A stretch of 64,000 nt of DNA from Euglena gracilis (taxonomy: Eukaryota > Euglenida > Euglenophyceae > Euglenales). How positions within the stretch are numbered: position 1 is the stretch's first letter; each line of letters begins with the position of its first letter. Both the position numbers and the translations under genes were made by a program. The stretch spans positions 40,634,437 to 40,698,436 of the forward strand of contig CP154956.1 in NCBI GenBank assembly GCA_039621445.1, given 5' to 3'. This document shows positions 21,679 to 34,102 of this stretch, in pieces. A model generated the notes under the pieces. The model was not told the origin of the DNA. It ran no database searches and was given only the letters and a program-made list of their open reading frames with translations.

Positions 21679-24600
21679 ATGGCGGACCCCCACGCGGTGT
21701 GGCGGCGCAACACGCCGTTCCTGTACGAGGTGCTCGTCGGCCACACCCTGGAGTGGCCCTCGCTGACCGTCGCGTGGCTGCCCCCGCCGGCCAACGCCCC
21801 CGCCACGCAGGCGGTGGTGCTGGCCAGGCAAGGACAGCCACCGGACCCCACCGGACCCACCGGACCCCACCGGAGACCAAAGACCGGGGATGACGGTCCT
21901 TGCCTGGTGCTGGCGACGCACACCGGCGGCCGGGAGCCGAACGCGCTGCTGGTGGCCGACATCGACGTCCCGCCGCAAGGCCGCTCTGCATTGGGGACGG
22001 CTGCGTTGCATTGGGCAGTGGCAGTTGTGGCAATCAAGGCACGTTCGATGGGTGGGGTGGGCAGGGGTGGGGCGGGGTGGAGGGCAGGGCCCGATTTACC
22101 CACACACCTTCACCAAACTGGAAAAAAATCTCTTTTTGGGGGTCAGGTTTGGCAAAAAAAAAACCCATTTTTTTCAGAATTTTTTTTGGAAATCGCTGAC
22201 TCCAAAACAACTTTCTTTACAACTGAAAAAATCAAAAAAAAAGCAAAAATTTGCACTCAGCTGCAGTGATTCTGTTCACCGGAAAAATCAACACACAATT
22301 TTTTTCTCAATTTTTTAGAGTGATATTCATTCCCATTAGAATGTGAAAACACACACAAAAAAAGAAAGAAAGAAACAGAAATACATTTGCGTTCCCCTCC
22401 CCGGTGTTCCTTACAGGAGCCGGCGGCCAGGGATTTGCCCATAAAGGCCTTCTCCAAAATGGTTTTTCCCGAAATTCCCCGTGGTGAGGTGGGGGTTTCT
22501 TAAAATAGCAGCTCCAAAATTGGATAAAATTGACTTTCGGTTGTGTTTTGTTTTTGTGAGTGTCCACAACAGCCCACACGCGGCAGACGAGCATCATGCA
22601 TTCATGTCTGTGTGAGTCCATCAAAATGTATGTGTGTGTATTATTGATATATACCCACACTTCAAATTTTGTCCTATGATGTATTAATATGTACAGAACT
22701 GTCCAAGCCTCATCTTTGTGATTTCCGGCACGTGTATCCGCTGTGGGGTGGTGGTGCAGAATAGCGTTTGGGGACGCAGGAGGCCACCTCCACTCCTCCT
22801 CGGCTACTGTTTCGCCACAGCATTCCCCACGATGGGGAGGTGCCCCTCCCCCCGTGTCATCCAGTCCATGTGATCTGCAACTTTACTCATTTGTCCAGAC
22901 GCCAGAGTCCGAACTGGAGGCTGACATTGGCCAATGGGACGTTGTGGTTCCGAGGGGTTGACTACATCCTGGGGAGGCTTGACAAATGACCCAGCCGTTT
23001 TTGGCCAAAAACTCTTCCCCCATTTAGTATTTTGCGCATCTTTCTTTTGTTCATTTCGCCTGTTCACTTTGCGTTCTCTTTCTTTTCTCGTCCAGTTTTC
23101 ACATCCAGGTCCGATTTGTTCCGGTTCCTGACACCTCCTCCGCAGGATTCTCACCTGGATTTTTGACTTTGATTTTCTCCACCCAAACCCCATTTTCCGA
23201 TTTTTCAGGGCTGCCCAAACATCCTCACCGGCCGACTTAGCCCTGCCGTACGGTGTCCCCTGGTGTGCCCCCCCCCCCCGCAGGTCCACACCGCGCGGGT
23301 CAACCCGACCCGCCCCACGCTGGTCGCCACGCGCAGCCCCCGCCCCGCAGTGCCCGTCTATGACCTCGCCCTCCTCCCGGAGCACTGCCTGCTGCCGGCC
23401 GTTGCTCCCACCGCCCAGTTGCTGGGCCATGGGCAGGGCCCCGCCCCCCCCGGGGGGGGGAGGGTTGGTTTCGCTTCCAGGCGGGGGGGGGGGTGACGGC
23501 TTCCCAGGGCTGTACAGAATCCTGAAAACCTCATGGGAGGGTGGGGGCGTCCCCACCGCCTTTTCCCATTTTTCTGGGGCCAATTTTTAAGTCATTTTTT
23601 TGTCTTCGGCGCCGAAGAACTGCTATTTGCTACTGATATGTTGGGGGGGGGGTGGCAGCCCTGGGTCTCATTCAGGTCTGGGGATGGGGGTGGTCAGCGG
23701 CGTGTTGCACCAGTCCTAAAGGAGCAGAGGTTTGCAAGGTTTGTTAAATTTCGTTGAATGGTGGCGTGCTTTCGGCAGCCACTGCAGTGGGTTCCTCCTG
23801 CATATCAACTGCCGTTTTCGATTCATCAAATACAAGTGAGTGCGTGTCAAGGTTGGCCCATTGGTGGCGTTGTCATTGTTGCCTTGGGGCATTGGCCCCT
23901 CTTGGGGGCACGCCCCTGGGGCCACGAAAGGAGGCTACGGCCTGGCGTGGCACCCGACGAGGGAGTCCGTCCTCCTCAGCGGGGGTGTGTCCTTGGCACC
24001 TTGGCATCCTGGGGCGAATGGGATGGGGCGAGGGATCCCACAGCCTGTGACGTATTACGCGTTGTTTTTATGTCTCAGACTCGGGGAATTTTTCTTGCAG
24101 GATTTCCCCAACAGCTTCTTTCTCGAGCACGAAGTGGTGGGAACTGTGTTTGCATTTTCGTTTCAGCATTTCTTACCTTCCGAAAGGGAAAAGTAAGCCC
24201 TGGGATTCCAAGCATTTGCCCCCGAAGTGTGATGCCATTTGCTCTTACTTCTCACCTGCACCACCGGCCCCGATGGGGCATCTGCCAGCAAAGGCAAGGA
24301 AACCACCACCCTGCCTGGGGGGGGGGCTTGCCTGTTGACAGCCCCCTGCCGAAGGTTGTTGGCTTTTATACACCCACGGGGCGGATCGCACAGGGGAGGA
24401 CGGCTTGGTGCTCGCCTGGGATTTGACTCGAGCTGCGGAGCCACTGGTCCAGGTCCAGGTGTGTGTTACTGCTCTTTGGACGAGCTCGTGCTGTTTTCCT
24501 GCATTGGTGTGCCCCCCTTGGGGATTCTTCTTGGCTGATCTGGAATATTCATAGGTTTCTTGGATTAGTGGGTGCAAGGGCTCCAACCAAATGCATCCAA

Positions 24601-27600
24601 AAATGTCTGAGAATGCATTCTTGGAAGGGATAACAGTAACACCTCCTGTGTTGTAATTTTTCTCATCGTAGAACGTGGTTCATTGTTCATTTTGGTGTTG
24701 ATTTTTAACAACCATTTTTAACAACCAACAAACAACAAAAAATGCAAGTTTTCCCCTGAAAGTAGTAAAAGAAACAGTCAAATCGAAACCCACTGGCATT
24801 TTCCTTTATCATTCAATTAATTAAATTTGCATCCCTACCCCGCTTCTGCCCCTTTGGAGCAGAGGCCAAATTGTCGTTGCTAATATCTGTTTGCCAAGAA
24901 AACCAGAGGTATTTGTTTGCAATGAGTACCTTGAACAAATATTTTCAGAATTTCAATAGACGCACAGGAATTATTTAAGAAAAAATGAAGTTGTTAAGTG
25001 AACCCCCCCTTGGTTTTGCATTTTGGTAGGAGTTCGATAACATTGGGGGGTTATGTTTGGGTTTTTTCTGGTTGAAAAATCCCGGAATCTTCCATTTCTA
25101 TGGCAGTTTTAGGCAATGAATTTGACGATTTGTTCAGCCCGTAAAACAGCTGGTGGACGTTTGGTTTTCCTTCGAGACTGGGCTGATGTCAGGGATTGGT
25201 AGGATGCTGGTTTCCATGCGTGTGGCCTGACGTCTCCGCAGGGCCACAAGGGGGCGGTTGAGTCAGTGGCGTGGCATGCGCACCACCAATGGTTGTTCGG
25301 CACGGTGGGTGACGATTTCCGGTACGTCTCTGCCAAACTCGGGCACAGCGAACACAACGCAACACAATGCAGCACGTCAGGCAAAAACCACACATCTGCT
25401 TTCCTTTTTTCTGTCTCCCTGTGCCTCTCTTCTCCCTCAGGCTCAATCTGTGGGATATGCGCAGGTTGCCGACTCCGTATTCTTCCGTAGAGGCGCACCA
25501 GCGGTAAGTTTTGCCCCCTCCCCAGACCATTTCCTCACCCACCCTGCTCTATGTGAGCGGACCGAATTTCTGTCGGACACAGACAGTGGGCGGATGCGGA
25601 TGAGCTGCACCCCCTGCCACAGGGATAGATGGGAAGCCTTTCGGTTTTGAGGTAAGTGGTAGGGAGGTCCGGCCCCCCCCCCCCCCCCCCCCGGATGTTG
25701 GGAGGGGGTGTCGGACCCACCCCCCCCCCTCCTTGGCAGGTTCCAAATTGCGAAAATTTTTTATCCCAGCACTGTGCATACCAAAACATTAACAAATGTG
25801 CAATATCTCAAAAGTGAGGGAAAGGGGCATTTTTTTGTTCATTTCTGGAAAAAAATCGCAAGCGTTTTTGGATCAATTTCAAAGAAAAATCAGGTATTTT
25901 TGACGAATTTTGGACTGGTATCCGGCCCTTTGCCCATCCATAAAACCGAAAATTTCCTCCGGAACCCCCCTGTCCTCAAGGCTTCCCATCCATCCCTGCC
26001 CTGCTGAGTGGCAGAGGATCAGATCGTCAGCGTCGCGTCAGAGCCAGACCATTGCTTAACACCTGTCCCACGCCACCCCCCCCGGGGGGGGTGACTGACT
26101 GGTTTTTTCAGAGTGACTGACTGGTTTTTTGGCCGTGACCCCCCCTCCCCCCGGGGGTGGGGTAGGCCAGAAATCACCCAAAAGTGGCTGAGTGGCCAAC
26201 CGGTGCCGAAGGTGCCGGAGGAATTTTTGGCCAAAAATGGCCTTGAAAGGCCAAAAAGTGACTGGTTTTCCTGAGTGGCCGACCCCCCCCCGGGGGGGTA
26301 AAGTTACTGACTGGCTTGGCCGAAAAAAGTGACTGACTGGTTTTTTCGGAGTGGAAAGTGACCCCCCCCCCCGGGGGTCGCTAAGCAATGGTATGGTCAG
26401 AGCTCACCGGGGCTTCTTCGCCTGACCTTCCCCCCACAGGGACGTCAACTGTGTGGCGTTCAGCCAGCATGCGGAGTTCCTGCTCGTCACGTGCAGTGCG
26501 GACCACACTTGTGCCCTGTGGGACACCCGCCGCCTGTCTGCCAGGTATGACCTCCGGTTACATTGCATTGCGGGGCCACCAAACTTTTGTTTATATCTTG
26601 AAGTGCATTTTCCGACTTCTTCGGGCTGGTGTGTGTGATGTGCAACCATTTCTCCGGCCTTTTCCCCCTCCATAATTGACAATGTGGCCCGGTTTTTCCT
26701 GGTGGTGATAGCATCACCGATAATGCTATCGGTGATCAAGCACCGATAGCAAAAATGGCTGAAAATGGCCGAAAATGGCCGAAAATGAAATCTTGGGCTC
26801 CATAGGTGGGGGTCCCAAAAATGGCCGAAAATGGCCGAAAATAGCCGAAAATGGCCGAAAATGAGAAAAAATTTCTTGTAAATTTTTTCGAGTTTTTTTT
26901 GCCTAAGGATTTCTTTTTCCCTGAGGGGCGATTTCCAGTGCGACTGATTCTTGGCTCTGTGCAGCCTCTCTTCTCCTGCCATTATGACTGGCCCTGCAAC
27001 ACATGCTGCTCAAAGAACCACCTCCGAATGGGTTATTTGGGCCAAAGCTGAAGGTATTACTGACATTTCAGAAAATTTTGGTGACCAGGGTGACACTGGC
27101 ATTTTTTCTGTATATTTTGAAGAATTAAACCCATTTTTGGGATAAATTCTCCACAAATCTCCTTTATTACATCCACCTTGGCCATTTTGGATCAATTTTT
27201 GCTAATTTTGGGGCTATTTTGCACCGATTTGGCAAATATTGGGCTAATTTGGGTCAATATGAGCACATTTTATGACATTTTTTTTGGCCATTTTTGCACT
27301 ATTTGGTGATTTTGGGTTATTTTTCACAATTTTTTTGTGGACATTGTTGGCCTTTTTGGACAATTTTAGGTTATTTGAAGCAATTTTAGGTCATTTTGGT
27401 TGCCTTTTGGGGCTTTTGTGGCCAATTTTGGGCTTTTTGTGGTCATTTTCTGGTTTTTTGTGGTCTTTTGCTAGGTTGGGAGCCAATGGATGCAGTGGTT
27501 GCAGATACTGGACAAGATGTAGACACTGTACAAGACCCAGGGCGGTCCATAAGGGACGGGTTTTTTTTTTTAGTTTAGGACCGCCCCTTAATGTCCGCCC

Positions 27601-30600
27601 CCCCCCCCCAATACACAGAAACCCGAAAAACTGGACCCGAAAAATTTTTCTGGCACCTTCGGCGCTGGGTATTTTTTTGACCCATTTTGGGACCCATATG
27701 GGAGGTCCCCCCCAAAACCCCTCAAAACCCCATTTCTTCAAGAGAGTTTTTTGAAGCAAAAAACCCATTGAAAAATCCCAAATTAAAAAATGTCAGTAAA
27801 ATTTCGACAGTGTCAAAATTAAAAAAAAACGGGTCCTTTTTTTGACCTTCGTTATTTTCCACTCCCCTCCAAAAAACCAAATTTAACCTAAAACCTACCA
27901 AATTTAACACTTTTTTTTAATTTTAATTTAACCATTTTTTTCAATTTAACCCCTTTTTTAATTTTAATTTAACCATTTTTTCACACCTTCTAAAATTTCA
28001 ACATTTCTCAAAATTTTGCTTTTGAGAGATTTTTGAAGCAAAAAATGCCATTGAAAATCCAAAAAATTTCCAAGAGAGTTTTGAGATTTTTTGGGGGGAA
28101 AATGTGATTTTCCATCAAAAAATTGTGTATTTTGGGTTCATTTTTCAAAATAATTTTCAAAAATTTTCCGCTGCCAAAATCCCCTTTTCCTTGTTTTTCG
28201 GTTGAAGCGTATGGGGACAGGATTTTTTTTTTTTGCTTAAGGACCGTCCTGACAAGATCCAGGTGCTGTACAAGATGCAGATGCTGGACAAGATGCAAAC
28301 ACTGGACAAAATGCGGACACTGGACAAGATGTAGATGTTGTTCAAGATGCAGATGGACAAGATGTAGACACTGGACAAGATGCAGATGCTGTACAAGATG
28401 CAGATGCTGGACAAGATGCAATGGATGCAGATACTGGACAAGATTAAGATCTTGACAAGATGCAGGTACTGGACAAGATGCACACACTAGACAAGATGCA
28501 GTGGTTGCTGATGCAATGGATGTAGAAATGCATTGTTGGTATGAAAGGATTTTAATGTAATTTCACCCCCACCTATAGGAAAAAATGGCCGCAAATGGTC
28601 GAAAATGGCCGAAAATGGCAAAAATCGGGGTCAATTATAGGTGCCTGGTGGCATTGGTGTAGGAACAAATTTTTCTCGGGGGGGGCGAGCATCCGTGGAA
28701 TGATCTTGGTTTTCGGGCAAGCAACAAAATCCGTTCCAAATCTATTGACTCAAGGCAAAGGTTGCCGAGCGTACGGCATTCCTCGAAATGAAGTCATTCA
28801 GGAGAACATCGAGGTTGAGCGCAAACAAATCATCCTTATAAACGTTACAAATGGCCAAGTGGTTGAGTGCAGCATTGGAAATAACTAAAAATGCACCCCC
28901 CCTGAAATCGCAACCAAGAGGAACCCCAAATTGAAATTTTGTTGCACCTTGGCACGGAACCATCCAAAAAGTGTGGTTTTTTTCAAAACACAAAACAGGG
29001 AAACATGGGAAAGCCTCCATATTCAAATGCATTTTTTTTGAAAATATTCTGAAGCAAAAAGAAAATCATTTCTTTCCATTCCCATGCTGGCAAAGCCGTG
29101 CTTGGCCAATGGTGGAACGGAGATAAGTTTTTAGACGGCGGAGAGAGGAAAAAGAACGCTCAGCAGTCGCAGTGGAGACAGGGATGGTCAGACACAGCCG
29201 CACCAATGCAGCAACCAATGGCAAAATTGCACGAATTGCCAGCCACAGGTGACCTTTGGCGAATTTACCACAACGCAGTTTCTGAACCATCGAAATGACA
29301 CACACATTTTTCTGTAGCCTATTTTCCACAAAACCTGGGAACATCAAATTTTGGCAAGCTTGTTGAAGTGAGGAAAAGCTTTGCTGAATGCGAAATGCAA
29401 ATTTGCAACTGACAAAAATCGCCTGAACCCAGGGACATCTCGAAGGAACGAAACGACGTCGCCGAAGTTCAGGATTCAGAAGTTCACTCCTTGGAGATGT
29501 GCATCAGCATCTTCTGTTCGAACTGCAAAGACGTTGGCTGATCCAGATCATCACCGTAAAAGTCCAATATTTTCTGCAACTTGTCCGAGTCCCCAGAAAC
29601 CAAAAAATTCTCGATGTCCAACACAAGGTTTGGTTGCAAGCTGTTTTTTTTTGAGCAAATGATTCACAGACCAGTTGGCGTTGCACAGATTGGCAAAGGT
29701 TTTTCAAGGATTGTATTAGATCGACGACCCAGGAATTTTGTGAAATCCCACACCCCCCAACGACTATTACAGTTCTGGTTGACATGACTAGTGGACGGGA
29801 TTGACAACTTCGATGAAAAACAACAGCCCGTTTGAAGCCTGGGACGAAAGGAAACGTTCTTCCATTTTCTTCAAAATGTCCTCAAGATATGAGCAATACT
29901 TCCCAAAAAAGTACTGCTTCGGAGAAGAACTTGTGGTGCTTTTTCTTTGCTCGGGGAATGATTGGGTCATCAATGCCACTTTTGCATGCAGCGACTTCCA
30001 CAACCTCCCAAAACACATCGAACTTTGTGGCCTCTTTCAAAGCTTCCAGGGTACATTTCACAGCAGGGTACATTTCACAGCATAGATCATTTAAAATGTT
30101 GGAACTCGTGTTCAAAAAATTACTATAAAAATTCGGGGGGGGCGTCGGGGGGGGGCGAGAGACAACTTTTCTGAAAATTTTCTCGGGGGGGGGGGGTAAA
30201 AAAACCCGGGGGGGGCGGGCGGACCCCCCCCCCCCCCGCCCCCCCAGTTCCTACACCAATGCCTGGTGGTGATGCCATATTTTTCAAGTTTTTGGGTCAA
30301 CCATGTGTCAACCATGAGCAGGGTATCAAGTGAGCAGTGGTTTTGCGTGGGGGGGTCCAGAACACCCCCCCCCCTTCAGATTGAGGATCTGGGACCCCCC
30401 GGGAACCCCCCAAAAAATTCCGGCACTGGAAAAGATGAGAATTTTGGTGTATGATTTTTCAAGAAAAGTGCACAAAAACGCCATTTTTGCGCCTTTCTCA
30501 AGGCCCAAAACAGTTTTCCAAAAATATTTGCTCAGAGGAAGGGAGGTGGTCCGACCCCCCCCTCCCGGGGAGGGGGTCTAGACCACCCCGTTCCTCCTCC

Positions 30601-32675
30601 CCGCTCACTTACCCTGACCGCCCTGACCGCGAGACTCCGGCCACAGACTGCACACGCTGCGGGGGCACACGGATGACGTGCAGACGGTGCAGTTCTCCCC
30701 CTTCCACCCGACGATGGTCGCCTCCGGGTCCGTCGACAAGACGGTCCGCGTCTGGGACCTGGCGAAGGTCGGGTCCGCCCACCCCAGGGGCCAACCCCAC
30801 CGAGGAACTTGCTGTGCCCCTGTGATCCACCCGCCGGCCGCTGTCCAGTGTGTGTCACCAAATGCCGGGCGGTCCGAAACGCCCCCCCCCCCCTGCGAGG
30901 GGATGGAATGGCGCCGATTCGTTTTCGGGTTGGCCTCTGCCCCCCTGACGGCGGCCGACGCTGCGGTGGGGCCCCCGGAGCTGATCTTCACCCACGCGGG
31001 GCACAGGGCCCAGGGCGTCGCCGCAGCGCATTGGTTTTGCTTGGGGCATGCTTTCTTTTGCCTCGTGCGCTTTTTTTGTGGTCTCCTTTGTTTTGTTGTT
31101 CTCCCAGTGCACCGTTCCTTTTTTGGGAAAAAAATTGCTGGCCGAAGTCCCCTCGAGCTATTCCTCAGCACTATTCGATTCATGACCTTTAGTTTTTTGT
31201 GGGCTGTTGAGGGAGGGTACAGTGCGTCAGTAGCCTTTTTTCCCCCTGCATTCAAATTATTATTTTTTTTTTTTCAGTTTTTGTTCCTGGCCAGCCGCCT
31301 GAATGGCTAATCGGCAGGGAAGGATTTTTCGCATCTTTGTGCATTTTTTGTGCATTTTTCCGATTTTCAAAATATACGCACTTTTTTGTATTTTTGTGCA
31401 TTTTCTCCCGATTTTTTTTCCAGCACAGTTTTTGTTTTCTTGCCGCATTTTTTTGCGATTTCCCAATTTTTCGCATTTCTTTACCGTTTCTTTCAACGTT
31501 TTTTTGCAATTTTTTTGAGTTCTTTGTTTTCTTTGAAAATTCGATACAATTACTGTAAATTTGGTGCCATTTTTGCGTGTTTTTTTGAGGAGCGATTTTT
31601 GCATTTTCGTGATTTTTGCGCCTTTTCTCTCAAATTTTGCACATTTTTTCAAAATGTGCATTTTTGTGCATTTTTTTTGCGCATTTCGAGGCCAGGCTAG
31701 CACATCCCCCCTGCAAATCGGGTCAACCTGTATTGGTCCACGCCCTGACACCGGCCGTGTGACCGAGTTTGCATGGAACCCCTTCGCAGGCATGACTGCC
31801 TCCCTTCCCCAGTCAAGGTGCAGTGCCCCCTAGGGGTGTGTGACTGGGAACACACATGGAGAGAGTCATTTTCCCTGCACCTCCCCCTGAAATCCTGCGC
31901 TGCACCCCGTCCATTGGCCCCAAAAATGTGCTACAAACCCCGTCCAAGTGGCCCCAAAAATGTGCTACAAACTCCCCAAAACGGACGGAGCCCGTCCCAA
32001 AGAGTGTTTAAGACCTCGACGGGGTAAATTGGGGGGGGACTTGGCATGAGTTTGGGCACCGTGAACCGACCAGAAGCAACCTGGCCCATCTGGAGGGGAT
32101 ACCCAGTCTGGAATAATATATTACCCACCTCCAAAGCATAGCAAGCGTCTCACATAGGAGGCCCTTCATGCAAGGGCTTAAACAACCGTAGTGCAAACTC
32201 GACGTGCTTATGTAAAAACGCAGAGCAGTCTACCAGGCCGAATTTTTTTTCATTTTCTGCAGCCCCTCTCTTTTCTCCAAGTGCATTTGATGTCGTTGTT
32301 TGTTTTTTGTTTTGCCTCATGACATCTGAGGATGGTCCAAAACCAGCTGGCCGTGCCTGATTTTCCGGCGATCTGAGTGTGCAATTTTTTTTTTAATTTT
32401 GGGTCTTTCTCTTTGTGATTTCAGCTTCCGGCCATCCTTTGCTTCGGGGGTCCGCCCACACCCCAGTGTTTTCCAGATCCCCCGAGTTTAACACTGGCAC
32501 CAACCCCCACCCCCTGCCTTCAGAGTGGATGATCGCCTCCAGCGGGAACGACAACCAACTCCAGCTGTGGAAAATGTCGCCCCACATCTACTGCGCTATG
32601 GACTACGAGGCCGCCCCGGGGCCCCCGCCCGTCGCCCCTGCAGGGCCGCCTCAGCCCCCCGCACAGCCGGCGTAG
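21679..32675 (+). CDS. RBBP4/MSI1-type histone-binding WD40 protein
   Basis: Beta-propeller histone chaperone subunit of the family shared by CAF-1, PRC2, NuRD and Sin3 complexes; nuclear. Exons: 21679-22038, 23284-23437, 23931-23984, 24394-24452 (or 24458), 25242-25321, 25441-25464, 26440-26544, 30647-30767, 30900-31014, 31691-31789, 32524-32675. All phases close, giving 440 residues plus TAG (human RBBP4 is 425). Signatures in order: WRRNTPFLYEVLVGHTLEWP near residue 8, LATHTGG, VPVYDLA, GGYGLAWHP, GLVLAWDL, GHKGAVESVAWHAHHQWLFG, LNLWDMR, FLLVTCSADHTCALWD, GHTDDVQTVQFSP with VRVWDLAK, GPPELIFTHAGH, and the final blade IASSGNDNQLQLW. A 28-residue Pro/Ala-rich tail follows. Four of ten introns begin with GC. 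The N-terminus is short and the loop before PPEL lacks the acidic residues usual in the family. The exon at 31691 adds about 20 extra residues; its acceptor is the least certain. Confidence 0.9.
26050..26396 (+). repeat. Foldback element with CCATTGCTTA ends
   Basis: Bounded by ACCATTGCTTA on the left and TAAGCAATGGT on the right. Inside are three C-run/G-run hairpins, repeats of GTGACTGACTGGTTTTTT, and a CCGGTGCC-GAA-GGTGCCGG hairpin at 26200-26218. Related GTGACTGACTGG elements occur at about 32800-33080 and 39740-39985. It lies in an intron of the RBBP4-like gene and looks like a non-autonomous (MITE-like) element. Confidence 0.65.
26757..26868 (+). repeat. GGCCGAAAAT decamer tandem repeat
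   Basis: Repeated ATGGCCGAAA units in two blocks separated by a unique CCATAGGTGGGGGTCCC piece. A shorter array of the same unit lies at about 28585-28620, next to the hAT insertion. Confidence 0.85.
28245..28520 (+). repeat. GGACAAGATGCAGATGCT minisatellite
   Basis: About fifteen degenerate 18-bp units built from ACAAGATG plus CAGATGCTGG or ACACTGG variants. Two further units occur 750 bp upstream at about 27495-27540. The hexapeptide-repeat open frames on both strands follow from the unit length being a multiple of three; I do not regard them as a gene. The array lies in the 26545-30646 intron. Confidence 0.85.
28653..30261 (-). mobile_element. hAT-superfamily DNA transposon, degenerate copy
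   Basis: Fifteen-base terminal inverted repeats (CATTGGTGTAGGAAC at 28653-28667, its exact complement at 30247-30261) are flanked by a perfect 8-bp target-site duplication CCTGGTGG (28645-28652 and 30262-30269). Eight-base duplications and CA-starting ends are hallmarks of hAT elements. The interior encodes, on the minus strand, remnants of a hAT transposase with the C-terminal dimerisation region. Just inside the ends are G-runs and C-runs. It sits in the long intron between 26544 and 30647 of the RBBP4-like gene, in opposite orientation. Confidence 0.92.
29066..30115 (-). pseudogene. Broken hAT transposase
   Basis: Read from 30115 down to 29066, fragments in different frames resemble the C-terminal part of hAT transposases (the ZMYM/TTF-type branch). 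The clearest piece is the dimerisation motif PVSTATAERSFSSLRRLK near 29100-29210. Upstream fragments include FFGKYCSYLEDILKKMEERF and DKLQKILDFYGDDLD. Several frame changes and in-frame stops separate them, and no N-terminal DNA-binding domain or start is visible, so this copy cannot encode an active enzyme. Confidence 0.85.
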
Positions 32676-32799
32676 CCTGTGCTGTCCCGCACCTCTTCCC
32701 CTCGGGACGACCTTTGGCTGTTCTTAGGCTTTCTGTCTACACAGGAGAGGACCCAAATATTTCACCTCAAACTGTATGGATGGTACCCAACCATACGAT

Positions 32800-33080
32800 C
32801 ATTTTGTCACTGGCCGACCCAGCCATACAATCACTTTGTCACTAGCCGACCCCCCCCCCCCACCGGGAGGGGTGGGGGACTGGTTTTTTCAGAGTGACTG
32901 ACTGGTTTTTGGCCAGGACTCCTTCCCCCCCGGGGGGGGGGGGGTCGGCAAAAAAACCTCTAAAGTAACCTGGCGCTGAAAGCACCGGAAGTTTTATTGG
33001 CCCTTTTTCACGTCTGGTGAAATTCCCTTGGATCCCCCCCGGGGGGTTGTGAGTGACTGGTCTTCTGAAGAGAGGAAGTG
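32800..33080 (+). repeat. GTGACTGACTGG element, second copy
   Basis: Carries AATCACTTTGTCACT, GGCCGACCC, a C/G-run hairpin, GGTTTTTTCAGAGTGACTGA and a degraded GGCGCTGAAAGCACC core. The same order occurs at 26050-26396 and 39740-39985. Confidence 0.6.
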
Positions 33081-33149
33081 ACCCCCATTGCATCTGCACA
33101 CAGGCAGCAAAAATCATTAAGCACGCAGCTCAGCGCACCCCCCCCCCCT

Positions 33150-33330
33150 GGGTTTGGGGCCAAAGATTCACTTAGTGATTCCCTGGGGGGCACTTTTTCC
33201 CGGGCCCAAACCCACCCACCCACTTTTTCCGAAAACCCCCCAACCCACAACCCCCGGGGGGGTCAACCACCCACCCACCCACCCAAAATCCAGCCAAAAT
33301 CGGCTGAAAACGGTGAGAAAAGAATTCCGA
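33150..33330 (-). repeat. Dispersed GGGTGG-rich repeat, copy 2 (inverted)
   Basis: Reverse complement of the 1570-1735 repeat: TTCACTTAGTGATTCCC, CCCACCCACTTTTTCCGAAAA, then CCACCCACCCACCC and CCAAAATCCAGCC. Confidence 0.6.
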
Positions 33331-34102
33331 CCTGGCCTTCAGCAGGGCAAAAACCTGACCCATGGCCCCCCCCCCGGGGGGGGGGGGAGTCCCGGGGCCC
33401 CAACCCACCCACCCACTCTCGAAACCCCCCGGGGGGGTCACACAGGTGTTGAGTGAATCTATGTTTGGGGCCCAGGCGTTGGATGTGGTGATGGTTTGTG
33501 CCACCTGACAGGGCCTTTCCCCATGCAGCAATGCCCCAGCCAGCACCGCTGCGGTGTGTTGGGCAAAGATTGAGGCCGGTCCTGTGAGAGCAATTTTTTT
33601 TCCTTCCTGAACCGTTTTGTGTTTCACACCAAGCCCAGCCTCAGGTTAGGGGGCAATGCGGCTCACATTTCAGTGAGCATCATTTGACCCCAAAACAATG
33701 CAAGATAGCATCCTCTGAAAACGCTGGTGTTGTTATCAGGGTTAGGGTCTGCGTCTAATTTTGCTGAATTTTGGCCAACAATCCAGGCCGGGGTTAAGTC
33801 CGAATTTTAATTTTGTGGCTCAAATCCCGAAATTAAGCCATCAATAACCTTAACGCTGATCCCAAACATGTTGTCATCTTTCTCACATGTCACACACGTG
33901 GCGCATCAGAAACACCGAGAATTTATCGAGAATGTTGGGATGGGAGGCGGAACAAGGCGACCCGGTGCCCGGTCCTGCATGTCATACCACTGGCCCTCCC
34001 AGGAGACCCAGCAGAACGAGGCTACCCAAAGTCCAAACACACACAGAATTCGCCAGTCCAAACGTTCTCACTTTTGGTTCCTGACGTGTTTTTTGTTTGC
34101 AG

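Larger units (their letters stand above)
32676..34102. other. Gap between the RBBP4-like and IQ-protein genes
   Basis: Holds two intronic-type repeats (about 32800-33080 and 33150-33330), C-run/G-run hairpins near 32925 and 33370, and a telomere-like GGGTTAGGGT word near 33740 inside a weak inverted repeat. The 5' end of the next gene probably lies here, but no first exon could be fixed. Confidence 0.5.

Noticed and set aside
28245-28520. Cys/Arg/Trp-rich hexapeptide-repeat protein in the 18-bp minisatellite
   Set aside because: The unit length is a multiple of three, so all frames look repetitive; it sits in an intron and opens on both strands equally.
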